DNA of 64,000 bases from Candidatus Nitrotoga sp. 1052 (GTDB lineage: Bacteria; Pseudomonadota; Gammaproteobacteria; Burkholderiales; Gallionellaceae). Below are positions 47,989 through 58,094 of the stretch, one piece after another (within the stretch, counting starts at the first letter, position 1; every line of letters begins with the position of its first letter). Under the pieces are notes generated by a model that saw only the letters and a program-made list of their open reading frames with translations, did not search any database and was not told the origin of the DNA. Position numbers and translations under genes: made by a program. The stretch lies in contig NZ_CAKMHQ010000022.1 of NCBI RefSeq assembly GCF_927312905.1, forward strand, positions 62,001 to 126,000, written 5' to 3'.

Positions 47989-48212
47989 GGTGACGAATTA
48001 TAACAGTGCCATTCGGGTGTGGTGCAATTTTGAAAGAATGGTACGGACGCGAATGATTTCTCCCATACTCCAACGCAATCAGAAAGGCGTTGTATTTGAA
48101 ATATCCACTTCCCATCTTGTCATAATGTGAGAGATTTCAATATTTTGAACTTCTATTTTGTCCGCCTTACAGGATCTTTCTATTGTCATTGGCACTCTTA
48201 CTTTCAAAGAGT

Positions 48213-49511
48213 TTACGACCCCATTCTGAACAGGGCGGACTGCGCATGCGCATGCAAGCCCTCACCAAGGGCCAGCACTGCTGCAATTTCGCCCAGCATC
48301 CCTGCACCCTGCGCGGATACTTGGATCAAGCTGCTGCGTTTCTGAAAGTCATACACCCCCAGCGGGGAAGAAAAACGTGCCGTGCCGGAGGTTGGCAGGA
48401 CGTGATTGGGACCGGCACAATAATCACCGAGCGACTCGGAAGTATAACGACCCAAGAAAATTGCCCCGGCATGCTTGATTTTTGGCAGCCATTGCTGAGG
48501 ATTGTCCACTGAAAGCTCAAGATGCTCAGGTGCTATACGGTTACTGATAACACAAGCCTCGTCCAAATCAGCCACTTCAATCAAAGCACCGCGGTTCTCT
48601 AATGCAGTGCGTATGATGTCACAGCGCGGCATCTGTGCCAGCAGACGATCTGCACTTTGCGCCACGGCTGTAGCAAAAGCAGCATCCGGTGTCAGCAGGA
48701 TGGCCTGCGCTAATTCATCATGCTCTGCTTGAGAAAATAGATCCATCGCAATCCAGTCCGGATCGGTTTGCCCATCGCAGATCACCAGAATCTCTGATGG
48801 CCCTGCCACCATATCAATACCAACTACGCCGAATACGCGGCGCTTGGCGGCGGCCACGTAAGCGTTACCGGGACCGACGATTTTATCTACCCGCGGCACG
48901 GTTGCCGTGCCATAAGCCAGTGCAGCAATCGCTTGCGCCCCGCCAATGGTGAACACCCGATCCACCTCAGCCAGATGGGCTGCTGCCAGCACCAGCGCGT
49001 TTCGCATTCCGTCCGGGGTCGGTACTACCATAATGAGTTCGCCCACCCCGGCCACTTTCGCTGGTAGCGCATTCATCAGCACTGAAGATGGGTAGGCAGC
49101 CTTGCCGCCCGGTACATACAGACCAACCCGATCCAATGGCGTAATCTGCTGACCCAGCAGGGTGCCGTCCGTCTCGGTATAACTCCATGAAACTTGCAAC
49201 TGCTTTTGATGGTAAGCGGTAACGCGTTGTGCGGCCTGCTCCAGAGCGGCACGCTGTGCGGCGGGCAACCCCTCGAAGGCGGCACGCAAGGCAGCAGGAG
49301 GCAGTTCCAGTGCGGCGCTATCATGCACCTCCATGCGATCGAAACGCCGAGTGTATTCGAGTAGAGCTACATCGCCGCGGGTGCGCACATCCGCCAGAAT
49401 AGCCGCTACAGTCGCGTCCAGCTGGTGATCTTGAGTCGCCTCGAAAGCCAGCAGCCTATCCAGTTGCGTATTGAAATCTAGCTGCCGCGTGGAAAGTCGT
49501 CTGATATTCAT
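48213..49511 (-). CDS. hisD: Histidinol dehydrogenase
   Basis: Zinc enzyme (432 aa) doing the last two oxidations of histidine synthesis with NAD. Signatures are [18 protein letters not shown], the [14 protein letters not shown] segment, and a histidine pair in [10 protein letters not shown]. Starts within the last codons of hisG. Other his genes, usually following here, are absent downstream in this window. Confidence 0.97.
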   Translation of the reverse strand: MNIRRLSTRQLDFNTQLDRLLAFEATQDHQLDATVAAILADVRTRGDVALLEYTRRFDRMEVHDSAALELPPAALRAAFEGLPAAQRAALEQAAQRVTAYHQKQLQVSWSYTETDGTLLGQQITPLDRVGLYVPGGKAAYPSSVLMNALPAKVAGVGELIMVVPTPDGMRNALVLAAAHLAEVDRVFTIGGAQAIAALAYGTATVPRVDKIVGPGNAYVAAAKRRVFGVVGIDMVAGPSEILVICDGQTDPDWIAMDLFSQAEHDELAQAILLTPDAAFATAVAQSADRLLAQMPRCDIIRTALENRGALIEVADLDEACVISNRIAPEHLELSVDNPQQWLPKIKHAGAIFLGRYTSESLGDYCAGPNHVLPTSGTARFSSPLGVYDFQKRSSLIQVSAQGAGMLGEIAAVLALGEGLHAHAQSALFRMGS

Positions 49512-50146
49512 TGAACTACCGCCAAGGAAAACGCGTCCAGCATGGGCTGAATAGCCGCATGTTTGAGTTTAAGTGAGGCCTGATTCACCACCAGACGCGA
49601 AGAAATCGCAGAGACCTCTTCTACCGCCTTGAGGTGATTGGCCTTCAGTGTGTTGCCGCTGCTGACCAAATCCACGATTGCATCCGACAAGCCGACCAGT
49701 GGAGCCAGCTCCATCGAACCATACAATTTTATCAAATCCACATGCACACCTTTAGCCGCAAAATGCTCACGTGCAGTCTGCACGTATTTGGTCGCCACAC
49801 GCAGGCGCGCGCCCTGACGCACTGCCGATTCATAATCAAAATCATTCCTTACTGCCACCATCATGCGGCAACGCGCAATATTCAAATCCAGCGGCTGATA
49901 CAAGCCGGTGCCGCCATGCTCGTCGAGGACATCCTTGCCCGCGATCCCCAAATCAGCAGCCCCGTATTGCACATAGGTCGGCACATCGGAAGCACGCACG
50001 ATGATAAGACGCACGTCGGCACGATTGGTGGATAAAATCAACTTGCGCGTAGGTTCCGGGGCTTCCAGCGGCGTGATACCCGCCGCCTGCAACAACGGCA
50101 AGGTCTCTTCAAAGATGCGCCCTTTGGATAAGGCGATGGTAATCAT
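49508..50146 (-). CDS. hisG: ATP phosphoribosyltransferase, short form HisG
   Basis: First enzyme of histidine synthesis (212 aa). The short HisG-S form lacks the C-terminal regulatory ACT-like domain and needs HisZ to work; hisZ is not in this window. The substrate loop [10 protein letters not shown] and [14 protein letters not shown] are conserved. Overlaps hisD by four bases. Confidence 0.96.
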   Translation of the reverse strand: MITIALSKGRIFEETLPLLQAAGITPLEAPEPTRKLILSTNRADVRLIIVRASDVPTYVQYGAADLGIAGKDVLDEHGGTGLYQPLDLNIARCRMMVAVRNDFDYESAVRQGARLRVATKYVQTAREHFAAKGVHVDLIKLYGSMELAPLVGLSDAIVDLVSSGNTLKANHLKAVEEVSAISSRLVVNQASLKLKHAAIQPMLDAFSLAVVQ

Positions 50147-50160
50147 GCGGTATCTTTCAT

Positions 50161-51441
<1,281 letters not shown>

Positions 51442-51471
51442 TTAATGTATTCTTGCCATACCTTCGTTGTG

Positions 51472-52236
51472 TCAGTATCGCAATTTATATCCGGACTTTA
51501 ACAACCCCAAAGACAACAGCGTCAGACCAAGCATACACCCGCCCGCCACCATAAAACTCACCCAAGGAGAAATGTCCGACACGCCGAAAAATCCATAACG
51601 AAAACCATCTATCATATAAAAAAATGGGTTAAAACGCGACAACGCCTGCCAAAAAGGCGGCAGCGAGTGAATGGAATAGAATACGCCGGACAAAAAGGTC
51701 AACGGCATGATAATGAAATTTTGGAATCCCGCGAGTTGATCGAATTTTTCTGCCCACATCCCGGCCACCACCCCCAGTGAGCCAAGCATCGCGCTACCCA
51801 GAACGGCGAACAATATAATCCAGATTGGAAACATTAACGGCGGCTGGGCAAACCACAGTGCGGCCAAATATACGCCTATGCCGACCACCAAGCCGCGCAG
51901 CATGGAAGCGAGCACATATGCCGCAAAGAATTCCCAATAGGCAATCGGCGCCAGCAGCACGAACACGATATTGCCAGTAATCTTGGACTGAATCAGGCTG
52001 GAAGAACTGTTGGCAAAAGCGTTCTGCAACATTGCCATCATCATCAGTCCCGGAATAAGGAAGGCAGTGTAATGTACCCCCGGATATACCTCGACATGCT
52101 GTGCCAGCACATGCGAAAAAATTAGCAGATAGAGCAATGCGGTCAACACTGGAGCCAGCACGGTCTGGAAGCCCACCTTCCACACCCGGAATACCTCCTT
52201 GTAGAGCAGACTGTAAAAACTCAACGCCCGCCTCAC
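51472..52236 (-). CDS. ABC-2 type transporter permease (YadH-like)
   Basis: Six-helix inner-membrane protein (254 aa) of the ABC-2 exporter class, paired with the ATPase just upstream. Conserved FLIPGLMMMAMLQNAFANSS and the PLTFLSGVFYSIHSLPP loop identify it. Substrate unknown; the pair regularly adjoins the mla operon in betaproteobacteria. Overlaps the ATPase gene by four bases. Confidence 0.9.
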   Translation of the reverse strand: MRRALSFYSLLYKEVFRVWKVGFQTVLAPVLTALLYLLIFSHVLAQHVEVYPGVHYTAFLIPGLMMMAMLQNAFANSSSSLIQSKITGNIVFVLLAPIAYWEFFAAYVLASMLRGLVVGIGVYLAALWFAQPPLMFPIWIILFAVLGSAMLGSLGVVAGMWAEKFDQLAGFQNFIIMPLTFLSGVFYSIHSLPPFWQALSRFNPFFYMIDGFRYGFFGVSDISPWVSFMVAGGCMLGLTLLSLGLLKSGYKLRY

Positions 52237-53135
52237 TGCACGGCCCGCCCCACCAAACGCAGGAAGACTTCTTCCAAATCGGGCTGCTGCAAGGTCATCT
52301 CCTGCACCGCAACCCCTGCCACACGCAGTTCCGCCAGCATTGACTCCAATGCTTGATAGGATGGCAATGACAGCAGGTAATCACCGTCCGTCTGTTCGAC
52401 CACCTGCGGTAGCAATGTGGCCGGTAAACAACCCGCGAGCTTCAGCCTGACGCGACAACCGGCCAGGCTACTAAGTAGATTTTGTGTGCTATCCAGCGCT
52501 ACAATCCGGCCATGCTTGAGCATGGCAATTCGTGTGCATAAAGCTTCCGCTTCTTCCAGATAATGGGTAGTTAACAGAACGGTGTGCCCATCGCGGTTAA
52601 GCTGCTGAATGAAGCGCCATAACGATTGACGCAGTTCCACGTCCACCCCGGCAGTCGGCTCATCCAACACAATAACGGGCGGCTTATGCACCAGGGCCTG
52701 CGCCACCAACACACGGCGCTTCATACCACCGGACAGGCGGCGCATATTGGTATCGGCCTTACCGGTCAAATCCAGGTGGTGCATCACCTCATCGATCCAG
52801 GTGTCGTTACGACGCAATCCAAAAAAGCCGGACTGCAAACGCAACGTTTCGCGCACTGTGAAAAAAGGATCAAACGCCAGTTCTTGCGGCACCACACCCA
52901 ACAGGCGGCGGCTGGCACGATATTGCTTGACTACATCGTGCCCCAGCACAGATAGCTGCCCATCATCTGGCAATGCAAGTCCGGCCAGCAGGTTAATCAG
53001 AGTGGTTTTGCCCGCACCGTTGGGGCCAAGCAAACCGAAAAACTCACCCTGCTCGATACGCAAATCCACGCCGTCCAATGCTTGTAATTGGCCATAGCGC
53101 TTGCGTGCTTGACGCACATCAATGGCAGGTGGCAT
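52233..53135 (-). CDS. ABC transporter ATP-binding protein (YadG-like)
   Basis: ATPase of 300 aa, with Walker [15 protein letters not shown], signature RLSGGMKRRVLVAQAL and Walker B VIVLDEPTAGVD. The C-terminal part after the nucleotide domain (residues 220-300) is a family-typical extension. I chose MPPAIDVRQARKRYG at 53135, after the mlaB stop; starts at 53168 or 53201 would overlap mlaB. Works with the permease encoded next. Confidence 0.9.
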   Translation of the reverse strand: MPPAIDVRQARKRYGQLQALDGVDLRIEQGEFFGLLGPNGAGKTTLINLLAGLALPDDGQLSVLGHDVVKQYRASRRLLGVVPQELAFDPFFTVRETLRLQSGFFGLRRNDTWIDEVMHHLDLTGKADTNMRRLSGGMKRRVLVAQALVHKPPVIVLDEPTAGVDVELRQSLWRFIQQLNRDGHTVLLTTHYLEEAEALCTRIAMLKHGRIVALDSTQNLLSSLAGCRVRLKLAGCLPATLLPQVVEQTDGDYLLSLPSYQALESMLAELRVAGVAVQEMTLQQPDLEEVFLRLVGRAVQ

Positions 53136-53148
53136 CAAATTGAATAGT

Positions 53149-53451
53149 TCAAGGCTGAGCGGAATCATTGCCGCATAGCGGCAGCATGTCCACCACGCCA
53201 TACAAACGGGCCAAGCTTAACAAATTCTCTGGAACATGATCGAAACACAGTTTCACACTGCTACGCTGCGCTTCGCGTAGCCAAGCCAGCAGCAAACTGA
53301 CCGCGGCAGAATCCACCGTCTCTACCTGAGCCAAGTCAACCACCAGCGGTGTTTCACCAGCGGTCTGCAAACCATTTTTGAACAGGGGTATAACCGTTTC
53401 AATGGTCAGATGGCTCGGTACTTGTACACGGCCTCCATCACGGCTGATCAC
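53149..53451 (-). CDS. mlaB: STAS-domain protein MlaB
   Basis: Cytosolic STAS-domain subunit (100 aa) that stabilises the MlaFE complex. The conserved VVDLAQVETVDSAAVSLLL with its STAS threonine/serine loop is present. Overlaps the mlaC stop by four bases. Confidence 0.88.
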   Translation of the reverse strand: MISRDGGRVQVPSHLTIETVIPLFKNGLQTAGETPLVVDLAQVETVDSAAVSLLLAWLREAQRSSVKLCFDHVPENLLSLARLYGVVDMLPLCGNDSAQP

Positions 53452-54086
53452 TTGGACGCCGCCTTAGGCAGCACTGTGCCGGTCTGCGCCTGGTTTTTTT
53501 CCACTAACGTTTTAATCAATCCATCAATTCCGCTCTTCTGAATCTGCTCAGCGAAGGTACCGCGATAGTTGGTTACCAAACTCACACCGTCGATCGACAG
53601 GTCATACACCTTCCAGCCACTAGCCGTTTTTTCCATATCATAATTTACGGGCAGAGGTTGTTGGCCTTTGTTAAGAATAAAGGTTTTCATAGTCACCTCG
53701 GTGGCATCATTTGCCATTTTGAGTGGCTTCACCTCCACCTCCTGATCCTGGTAGGTAGTGAATGCGGTGGTGTAAGTACGCACCAGCAAATTGCGAAACT
53801 CGATTTCCAAGTTTTTCTTCTGCTCCGGCGTAGCATTGCGCCAGTTCTTGCCTACGGCAAGTTTGGTCATATGTGTAAAATTAAAATGTGGCAGCACCTT
53901 TGCATCCACTAATTCAGTAACTTTCTTCTTATTTCCGGCCTGAATATCCTTGTCCCGCTTAACGATGGCCAAGACTTCATCTACGGTATTTCTGATTAGC
54001 GCTTCCGGTTCTGGCATGTCCGCACGCACGCTCAGTGACACACACGCCAGCAATACTCCCACCCACAATGCAGTTATTTTTTTCAT
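53448..54086 (-). CDS. mlaC: Phospholipid-binding protein MlaC
   Basis: Periplasmic carrier (212 aa) that ferries phospholipid between the outer membrane (MlaA) and MlaFEDB. A signal peptide (ALWVGVLLACVSLSVRA) is followed by the Ttg2D/MlaC fold with YTTAFTTYQDQEVEVKPL and VYDLSIDGVSLVTNYR. The mlaA partner is not in the window. Confidence 0.95.
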   Translation of the reverse strand: MKKITALWVGVLLACVSLSVRADMPEPEALIRNTVDEVLAIVKRDKDIQAGNKKKVTELVDAKVLPHFNFTHMTKLAVGKNWRNATPEQKKNLEIEFRNLLVRTYTTAFTTYQDQEVEVKPLKMANDATEVTMKTFILNKGQQPLPVNYDMEKTASGWKVYDLSIDGVSLVTNYRGTFAEQIQKSGIDGLIKTLVEKNQAQTGTVLPKAASK

Positions 54087-54103
54087 ATATATATTTTTGT
54101 AAG

Positions 54104-54577
54104 TTATTTATTAAGCTGTTTGGAATCTTCAGCCTTGCTATACAAGAACCTGCTGATTAAATCCTCCAGCACCACGGCAGACTGTGTTTTTTTGATTTCG
54201 TCGCCAGCCTTCAGAAATTCTTCATCACCACCCGGAATCAGGCCGATGTACTGTTCACCTAACAATCCTGAAGTCAGGATATTGGCGAATGTATCTTTGG
54301 GGAACTGATAACGTTTGTCAATATTCATTGTCACTTTGGCCTCATAGCGCTCCGGATCCAGGCTGATCTGAGCCACCCGTCCAATGAGTACTCCAGAACT
54401 TTTGATGGATGCCTGGGACTTGAGGCCACCGATGTTAGAAAAATGAGCCTGCAACTGATATGTTTCGGACATGCTGTAAGTACTCAGATTTCCCACCTTC
54501 AGCGCCAGCACTGCCAATGCAGCTAAACCTGCCACGACAAATATGCCGACCCATAAATCCAGCGTGGTGCGTTTCAT
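54104..54577 (-). CDS. mlaD: MCE-domain protein MlaD
   Basis: Inner-membrane-anchored MCE protein (157 aa) forming the hexameric phospholipid funnel of the Mla transporter. One N-terminal helix (LWVGIFVVAGLAALAVLAL) precedes the MCE domain (IGGLKSQASIKSSGVLIGRV) with the conserved LLGEQYIGL pore loop. Confidence 0.95.
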   Translation of the reverse strand: MKRTTLDLWVGIFVVAGLAALAVLALKVGNLSTYSMSETYQLQAHFSNIGGLKSQASIKSSGVLIGRVAQISLDPERYEAKVTMNIDKRYQFPKDTFANILTSGLLGEQYIGLIPGGDEEFLKAGDEIKKTQSAVVLEDLISRFLYSKAEDSKQLNK

Positions 54578-54578
54578 A

Positions 54579-55373
54579 CTACTCCCCTTGAAACATGAAT
54601 GCGGTCAAAATAAAATCCAAAAACAAAATTGTCAGCGACGACTCGACTACTGTGCGCGTGGTTGCACCGGACACCCCTTCTGCGGTGGGTGGTGCATCAT
54701 AGCCTTCGAACAGTGCTATGGCAGTTACTGCCACTCCAAACACGAAGCTCTTAATTATCCCGTTCACTATGTCGTGCTGAAAATCAACCCCGGCCTGCAT
54801 TTGCGACCAGAACGAACCTTGATCTACGCCGATCAGCACAACCCCCACCACATATCCACCAAATACACCCATGGCAGAAAATAACGCCGACAGTAGCGGC
54901 ACAGATATAACCCCAGCCCAAAAACGAGGTGCAACCACGCGTGCTATCGGGTTGATCGCCATCATTTCCATCGCGGAAATCTGTTCGGTGGCTTTCATCA
55001 AACCAATCTCCGCAGTCATGGCCGAACCAGCACGACTCGCAAACAGCAGGGCAGCCAGCACCGGCCCCAATTCGCGCACCAGGCTCAGCGCTACGAGTGA
55101 CCCCAGTGCAGATTCAGCGCCATAGCGTTTAAGCGTCTCATAGCCCTGTAACCCCAATACCATGCCGACAAATAAGCCGGCCACCAAAATTATAATAAGC
55201 GACATCACCCCACTAGAGAACAGCTCCTTGATGGTCAAGTGGAAACGCCGAAAACTAATTCCGGAATAAAGCAGGATTAGCAGGAAGAAGCGGGAGGTAT
55301 ATCCGATACGCCATACCGCATTCACAATACGATGTCCTAGTGACCTCAGATGTTCAACGATCGTCATCGCCAA
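54579..55373 (-). CDS. mlaE: Mla transporter permease MlaE
   Basis: Permease (264 aa, five to six helices) of the MlaFEDB phospholipid ABC transporter. The family signature ELGPVLAALLFASRAGSAMT with the following TAEIGLMKATEQISAMEMM is intact. Overlaps mlaF by ten bases and adjoins mlaD. Confidence 0.95.
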   Translation of the reverse strand: MAMTIVEHLRSLGHRIVNAVWRIGYTSRFFLLILLYSGISFRRFHLTIKELFSSGVMSLIIILVAGLFVGMVLGLQGYETLKRYGAESALGSLVALSLVRELGPVLAALLFASRAGSAMTAEIGLMKATEQISAMEMMAINPIARVVAPRFWAGVISVPLLSALFSAMGVFGGYVVGVVLIGVDQGSFWSQMQAGVDFQHDIVNGIIKSFVFGVAVTAIALFEGYDAPPTAEGVSGATTRTVVESSLTILFLDFILTAFMFQGE

Positions 55374-56173
55374 GGCCGCAAATTCAAATCTTGCCAGTAA
55401 TCGCCGCAGGGATAATGGAATGGAACCGGACCGTCCATTTCGCCATGCACGAATTGATGCACGAACGGCTTATCGGAAGAGCTGATTTCAGCTGGAGTTC
55501 CTTCTGCAACAACCACCCCATCGGCAATAAAATAAATATAGTCAACGATCTTAAGCGATTCCTGCACGTCATGCGTGACCACTACCGAAGTCGCACCCAG
55601 CGCATCGTTCAGACGACGAATGAGATTACCCACCACGGTAAGTGAGATGGGATCCAGTCCGGCAAATGGCTCGTCGTACATGATCAACATCGGATCCAGC
55701 GCCACCGTTCGCGCCAGCGCCACGCGTCGCGCCATGCCGCCTGAAAGCTCAGCAGGCATCAGATGATGTGAGCCGCGCAAACCCACCGCATTCAGCTTCA
55801 TCAGCACTAAATCCCGGATGATCTCTTCCGGCAGATCAGTATGCTCGCGCATCTGAAACGCAACATTGTCATACACTGACATATCCGTGAACAGCGCTCC
55901 AAACTGGAACAGCATACCCATCCGGCGACGCATGAGATATAAACCTTTATGGTCAAGCTCATGTATCACCTGCCCATCAACCTTCACATAGCCGCTGCTT
56001 GGCCTGAGCGCACCGCCGATAAGCTGTAGCAATGTAGTCTTGCCGCAGCCGCTGCCGCCCATAACAGCGATCACCTTGCCCTTGGGGAAAGTGAGATTGA
56101 CGCCTTTTAGTATGGGGCGGCTGTCATAGGCAAAATTGACGTCGCGAATTTCGACCAGCGCTTGAGATGACAC
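55364..56173 (-). CDS. mlaF: Mla transporter ATPase MlaF
   Basis: ATPase (269 aa) that powers MlaE. Walker A MGGSGCGKTTLLQLI, signature ELSGGMARRVALART and Walker B IMYDEPFAGLDPIS are intact. First gene of mlaFEDCB. Start MSSQALVEIRDVNFAYDSR is the family start. Confidence 0.95.
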   Translation of the reverse strand: MSSQALVEIRDVNFAYDSRPILKGVNLTFPKGKVIAVMGGSGCGKTTLLQLIGGALRPSSGYVKVDGQVIHELDHKGLYLMRRRMGMLFQFGALFTDMSVYDNVAFQMREHTDLPEEIIRDLVLMKLNAVGLRGSHHLMPAELSGGMARRVALARTVALDPMLIMYDEPFAGLDPISLTVVGNLIRRLNDALGATSVVVTHDVQESLKIVDYIYFIADGVVVAEGTPAEISSSDKPFVHQFVHGEMDGPVPFHYPCGDYWQDLNLRPWR

Positions 56174-56459
56174 GTATCAACACCTTGATTGTCCGGTAGT
56201 CGGGCATTCTAAACCATGCTCTCGCTTAATCGCAACATTAGCCACTACCGGTGTAGCGCGCAAAGAAGCGGTCTGGACTTGTGACACATGATTTGTCCGG
56301 TCTAACCCAAATTGCCCATTTATGTATTCTTGCAGCGTGTCGCGCTTGCTGTTAAGGCGAACAACAATTCCCCGATATTGGCGAAAAGGCTTGACTGCAT
56401 TTTCATAAAGTAGCGGTACAGGTTCTCAGAAACAGTCATTACCGTTGGAAATCATCCCG
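56174..56459. other. Intergenic region upstream of mlaF
   Basis: About 285 bases with no gene I can support. It should contain the mlaF promoter; the part from about 56250 on may be further eroded mobile DNA continuous with the relic at 56460. Confidence 0.35.
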
Positions 56460-56560
56460 CCACTATGAACATTCGCTTCAGGTTCCATGCCAGCGCTGCC
56501 AGATTCATCACGCCTTTTGAATTGGACTTCCTCCGCACCTGCCTCACGATGACGCACTTG
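56460..56560 (-). pseudogene. Transposase C-terminal remnant (IS5/IS1182-like)
   Basis: The minus strand encodes KSNSKGVMNLAALAWNLKRM and then FIV before a stop. Many IS5- and IS1182-group transposases end with a segment of the form (L/V)xxLAxNLKRM. The catalytic part is absent. It lies directly after the attC-like site of the cassette, whose right half may have been damaged by this insertion. Confidence 0.45.
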
Positions 56561-56635
56561 TCCTTCTCTTATCCTTTAGCTCTGCAAATACATGGCCACA
56601 GGACTTTCACCTGCGAAGTAACGTGCCATGCACGG

Positions 56636-56699
56636 CATACCGCTTAAGGTTAAGTGGAGCACCGCTTTTAGCGCGCTCCACTCGAATGCAAAGTTAGAC
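56636..56699 (-). repeat. Putative attC recombination site at the end of the HEPN gene cassette
   Basis: On the minus strand the 7-base R'' core GTCTAAC (RYYYAAC) starts 10 bases after the HEPN gene's stop codon. It is followed by TTTGCATTCGAGTGGAGC, a small loop, and GCTCCACTTAACCTTAAGC, so GTGGAGC and GCTCCAC pair. This layout (R'', imperfect palindrome, TTAAnnTTAAGC, then R') is like aadA-type attC sites. The R' core expected as GTTRRRY reads GGTATGC, so that half appears degenerate. Confidence 0.55.
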
Positions 56700-56709
56700 C
56701 GCTTGTGCT

Positions 56710-57627
56710 TCATGGTTTGCCTAAGGTGACTGCTCGAAACTCACAGAGGCTCAATATATCCGGGAAGAGCGACGCAGCCAACGAGAGATGAGTGTTGATT
56801 CTTTGCATTTCTTTCTCGGGCGTAGAAGGCGCAAGATTTTCCCGAAGTCGTTTGTCCAGGTGATTGAAGGCGGACTCGAAGATTTCGGCCTGCTCGGTTG
56901 GAGGGATGGCTCGTAGGTGAAGGCTGTGCACGAGCAGGTTCCTTCGCGAGAGCAGCCACTGTAGACCATCTTCTCGTTCTGATTTTTTGTAGGCCCAGAC
57001 TGCAATCCAAGCATCTGTGGTCTGAAGTTCCGGCTGCATCCGGAGAACATTTGCTCGAATGCGATCAGCAACTGCAACGAAGCCATCGCGCTCGTATAGA
57101 CGAATGGAGAAAAACACGAAGTCAAGGACTTGACCGATTCGGTCCCAGAAGCCAGCCAAACGAATGAAACACGTTTCAGCGTGTTCCCAAAATACACTGT
57201 CAGTGTTCGAGGTGATAAGCTGCTGGAGCTTCAAGTCTCCCGGCAGCTTTAGCAGGTCGGGTTTGGATCGCAACAGATGCGCACCGATCATGAAGGTTTG
57301 GGCGCGATAGACTGAGCGCCGAGTGCGATAGAATACGGCGATTGCCTCCTGTAGCGCGGCCGACAAATAGGTGTCGTATTTTGGCTTTGGCTCCTCGAGT
57401 CCACGAATGATCAATCTAGGCGGACCGCCAAAGGCATCGACCAGTTTGTCTACTCGGTCTTGTAATTGCCTTTGTGCTTCGCCTGTTTCGAAGAGAGTAG
57501 CTGGCTTTGGGGAAAAATATTCTTCGAGACGGGCGAGGATCAAGCTCTCGTTTGCTGCGTGAGCCAATGCGTCACCGAGAACATCGGCATACCGATCGTA
57601 ATCTTGGTCGTCAGGCGAGTCTGTCAT
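56710..57627 (-). CDS. HEPN-motif protein of unknown function in a gene cassette
   Basis: Mostly helical protein of 305 aa, start chosen at 57627 because AGGAA lies 5 bases upstream (the frame stays open to 57675). It contains Arg229-Asn-Leu-Leu-Val-His234 (RRNLLVH), the Rx4-6H motif of HEPN ribonucleases, after a helix WDRIGQVLDFVFF. The nearest family I recall is the Cthe_2314-like HEPN group, unverified. HEPN proteins are commonly RNases in toxin-antitoxin and phage-defence systems. No antitoxin gene is adjacent. It is flanked by two attC-like sites. Confidence 0.75.
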   Translation of the reverse strand: MTDSPDDQDYDRYADVLGDALAHAANESLILARLEEYFSPKPATLFETGEAQRQLQDRVDKLVDAFGGPPRLIIRGLEEPKPKYDTYLSAALQEAIAVFYRTRRSVYRAQTFMIGAHLLRSKPDLLKLPGDLKLQQLITSNTDSVFWEHAETCFIRLAGFWDRIGQVLDFVFFSIRLYERDGFVAVADRIRANVLRMQPELQTTDAWIAVWAYKKSEREDGLQWLLSRRNLLVHSLHLRAIPPTEQAEIFESAFNHLDKRLRENLAPSTPEKEMQRINTHLSLAASLFPDILSLCEFRAVTLGKP

Positions 57628-57639
57628 AGGTTCCTGAGG

Positions 57640-57722
57640 GTCTAACGAATAGCGTTTATCTGCCGCCCTCCCCAAACTTGTTAAAACCGTAACCTATCGG
57701 CGACGGATAAACCTTGTTGAAC
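57640..57722 (-). repeat. Putative attC site preceding the HEPN gene cassette
   Basis: On the minus strand GTTCAAC (R'', 57722-57716) and GTTAGAC (R', 57646-57640) bracket an imperfect palindrome: GTTTATC pairs with GATAAAC, and TCGCC with GGCGG further in. The 83-base length is in the attC range. GTTAGAC lies 12 bases before the HEPN start codon, as at the 5' end of integron cassettes. R'' and R' are not fully complementary and the spacers (3 and 7) are uneven, so this is a candidate. Confidence 0.5.
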
Positions 57723-58094
57723 TGAATCACCGGAGAGGTACCTATGAAGATTGTAAGGTTTTGAAGCGTGGCGTCAACCAAATGCCATGAAGGTGCAGCA
57801 ATTGGCGAAGAAGAAACGGATGTCCTGGAGAAACTTTGTGTCCTTATCCCGGCACCAGAATGCCGCACAAACCGGCCAATCAAACCTCCATCCAGGACGC
57901 ATGGGCGAACGCATCCCGGGCTGGTGCGAACGCTCAACTGTTGGACGAAACGAGCAACGAAAAACATTTCGTCCGGGCAAACGGCTCAATTCAGCGAACA
58001 TTAGGTCGGTAAGCAAATTTATTAACGTTCGGGTTGATGAGTCAATAGAACAAGCTATAATAACTTTTTCTTAGTATCTAACGACGACATACCC
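57723..58094. other. Possible decayed gene cassette
   Basis: Two minus-strand frames overlap here, one ending at 57774 and one ending at 57656 inside the putative attC, the latter being where cassette genes often end. Neither has a recognisable family or a clear ribosome-binding site. GTTAGAT on the minus strand at 58082-58076 could mark a cassette boundary. I regard the stretch as a broken or non-coding cassette at most. It also holds the promoter region of the plus-strand gene at 58095. Confidence 0.3.

Noticed and set aside
57656-58016. Two overlapping minus-strand frames as genes between the HEPN gene and the OYE gene
   Set aside because: They overlap in different phases, have no ribosome-binding site or recognisable family, and are listed only as a possible decayed cassette.
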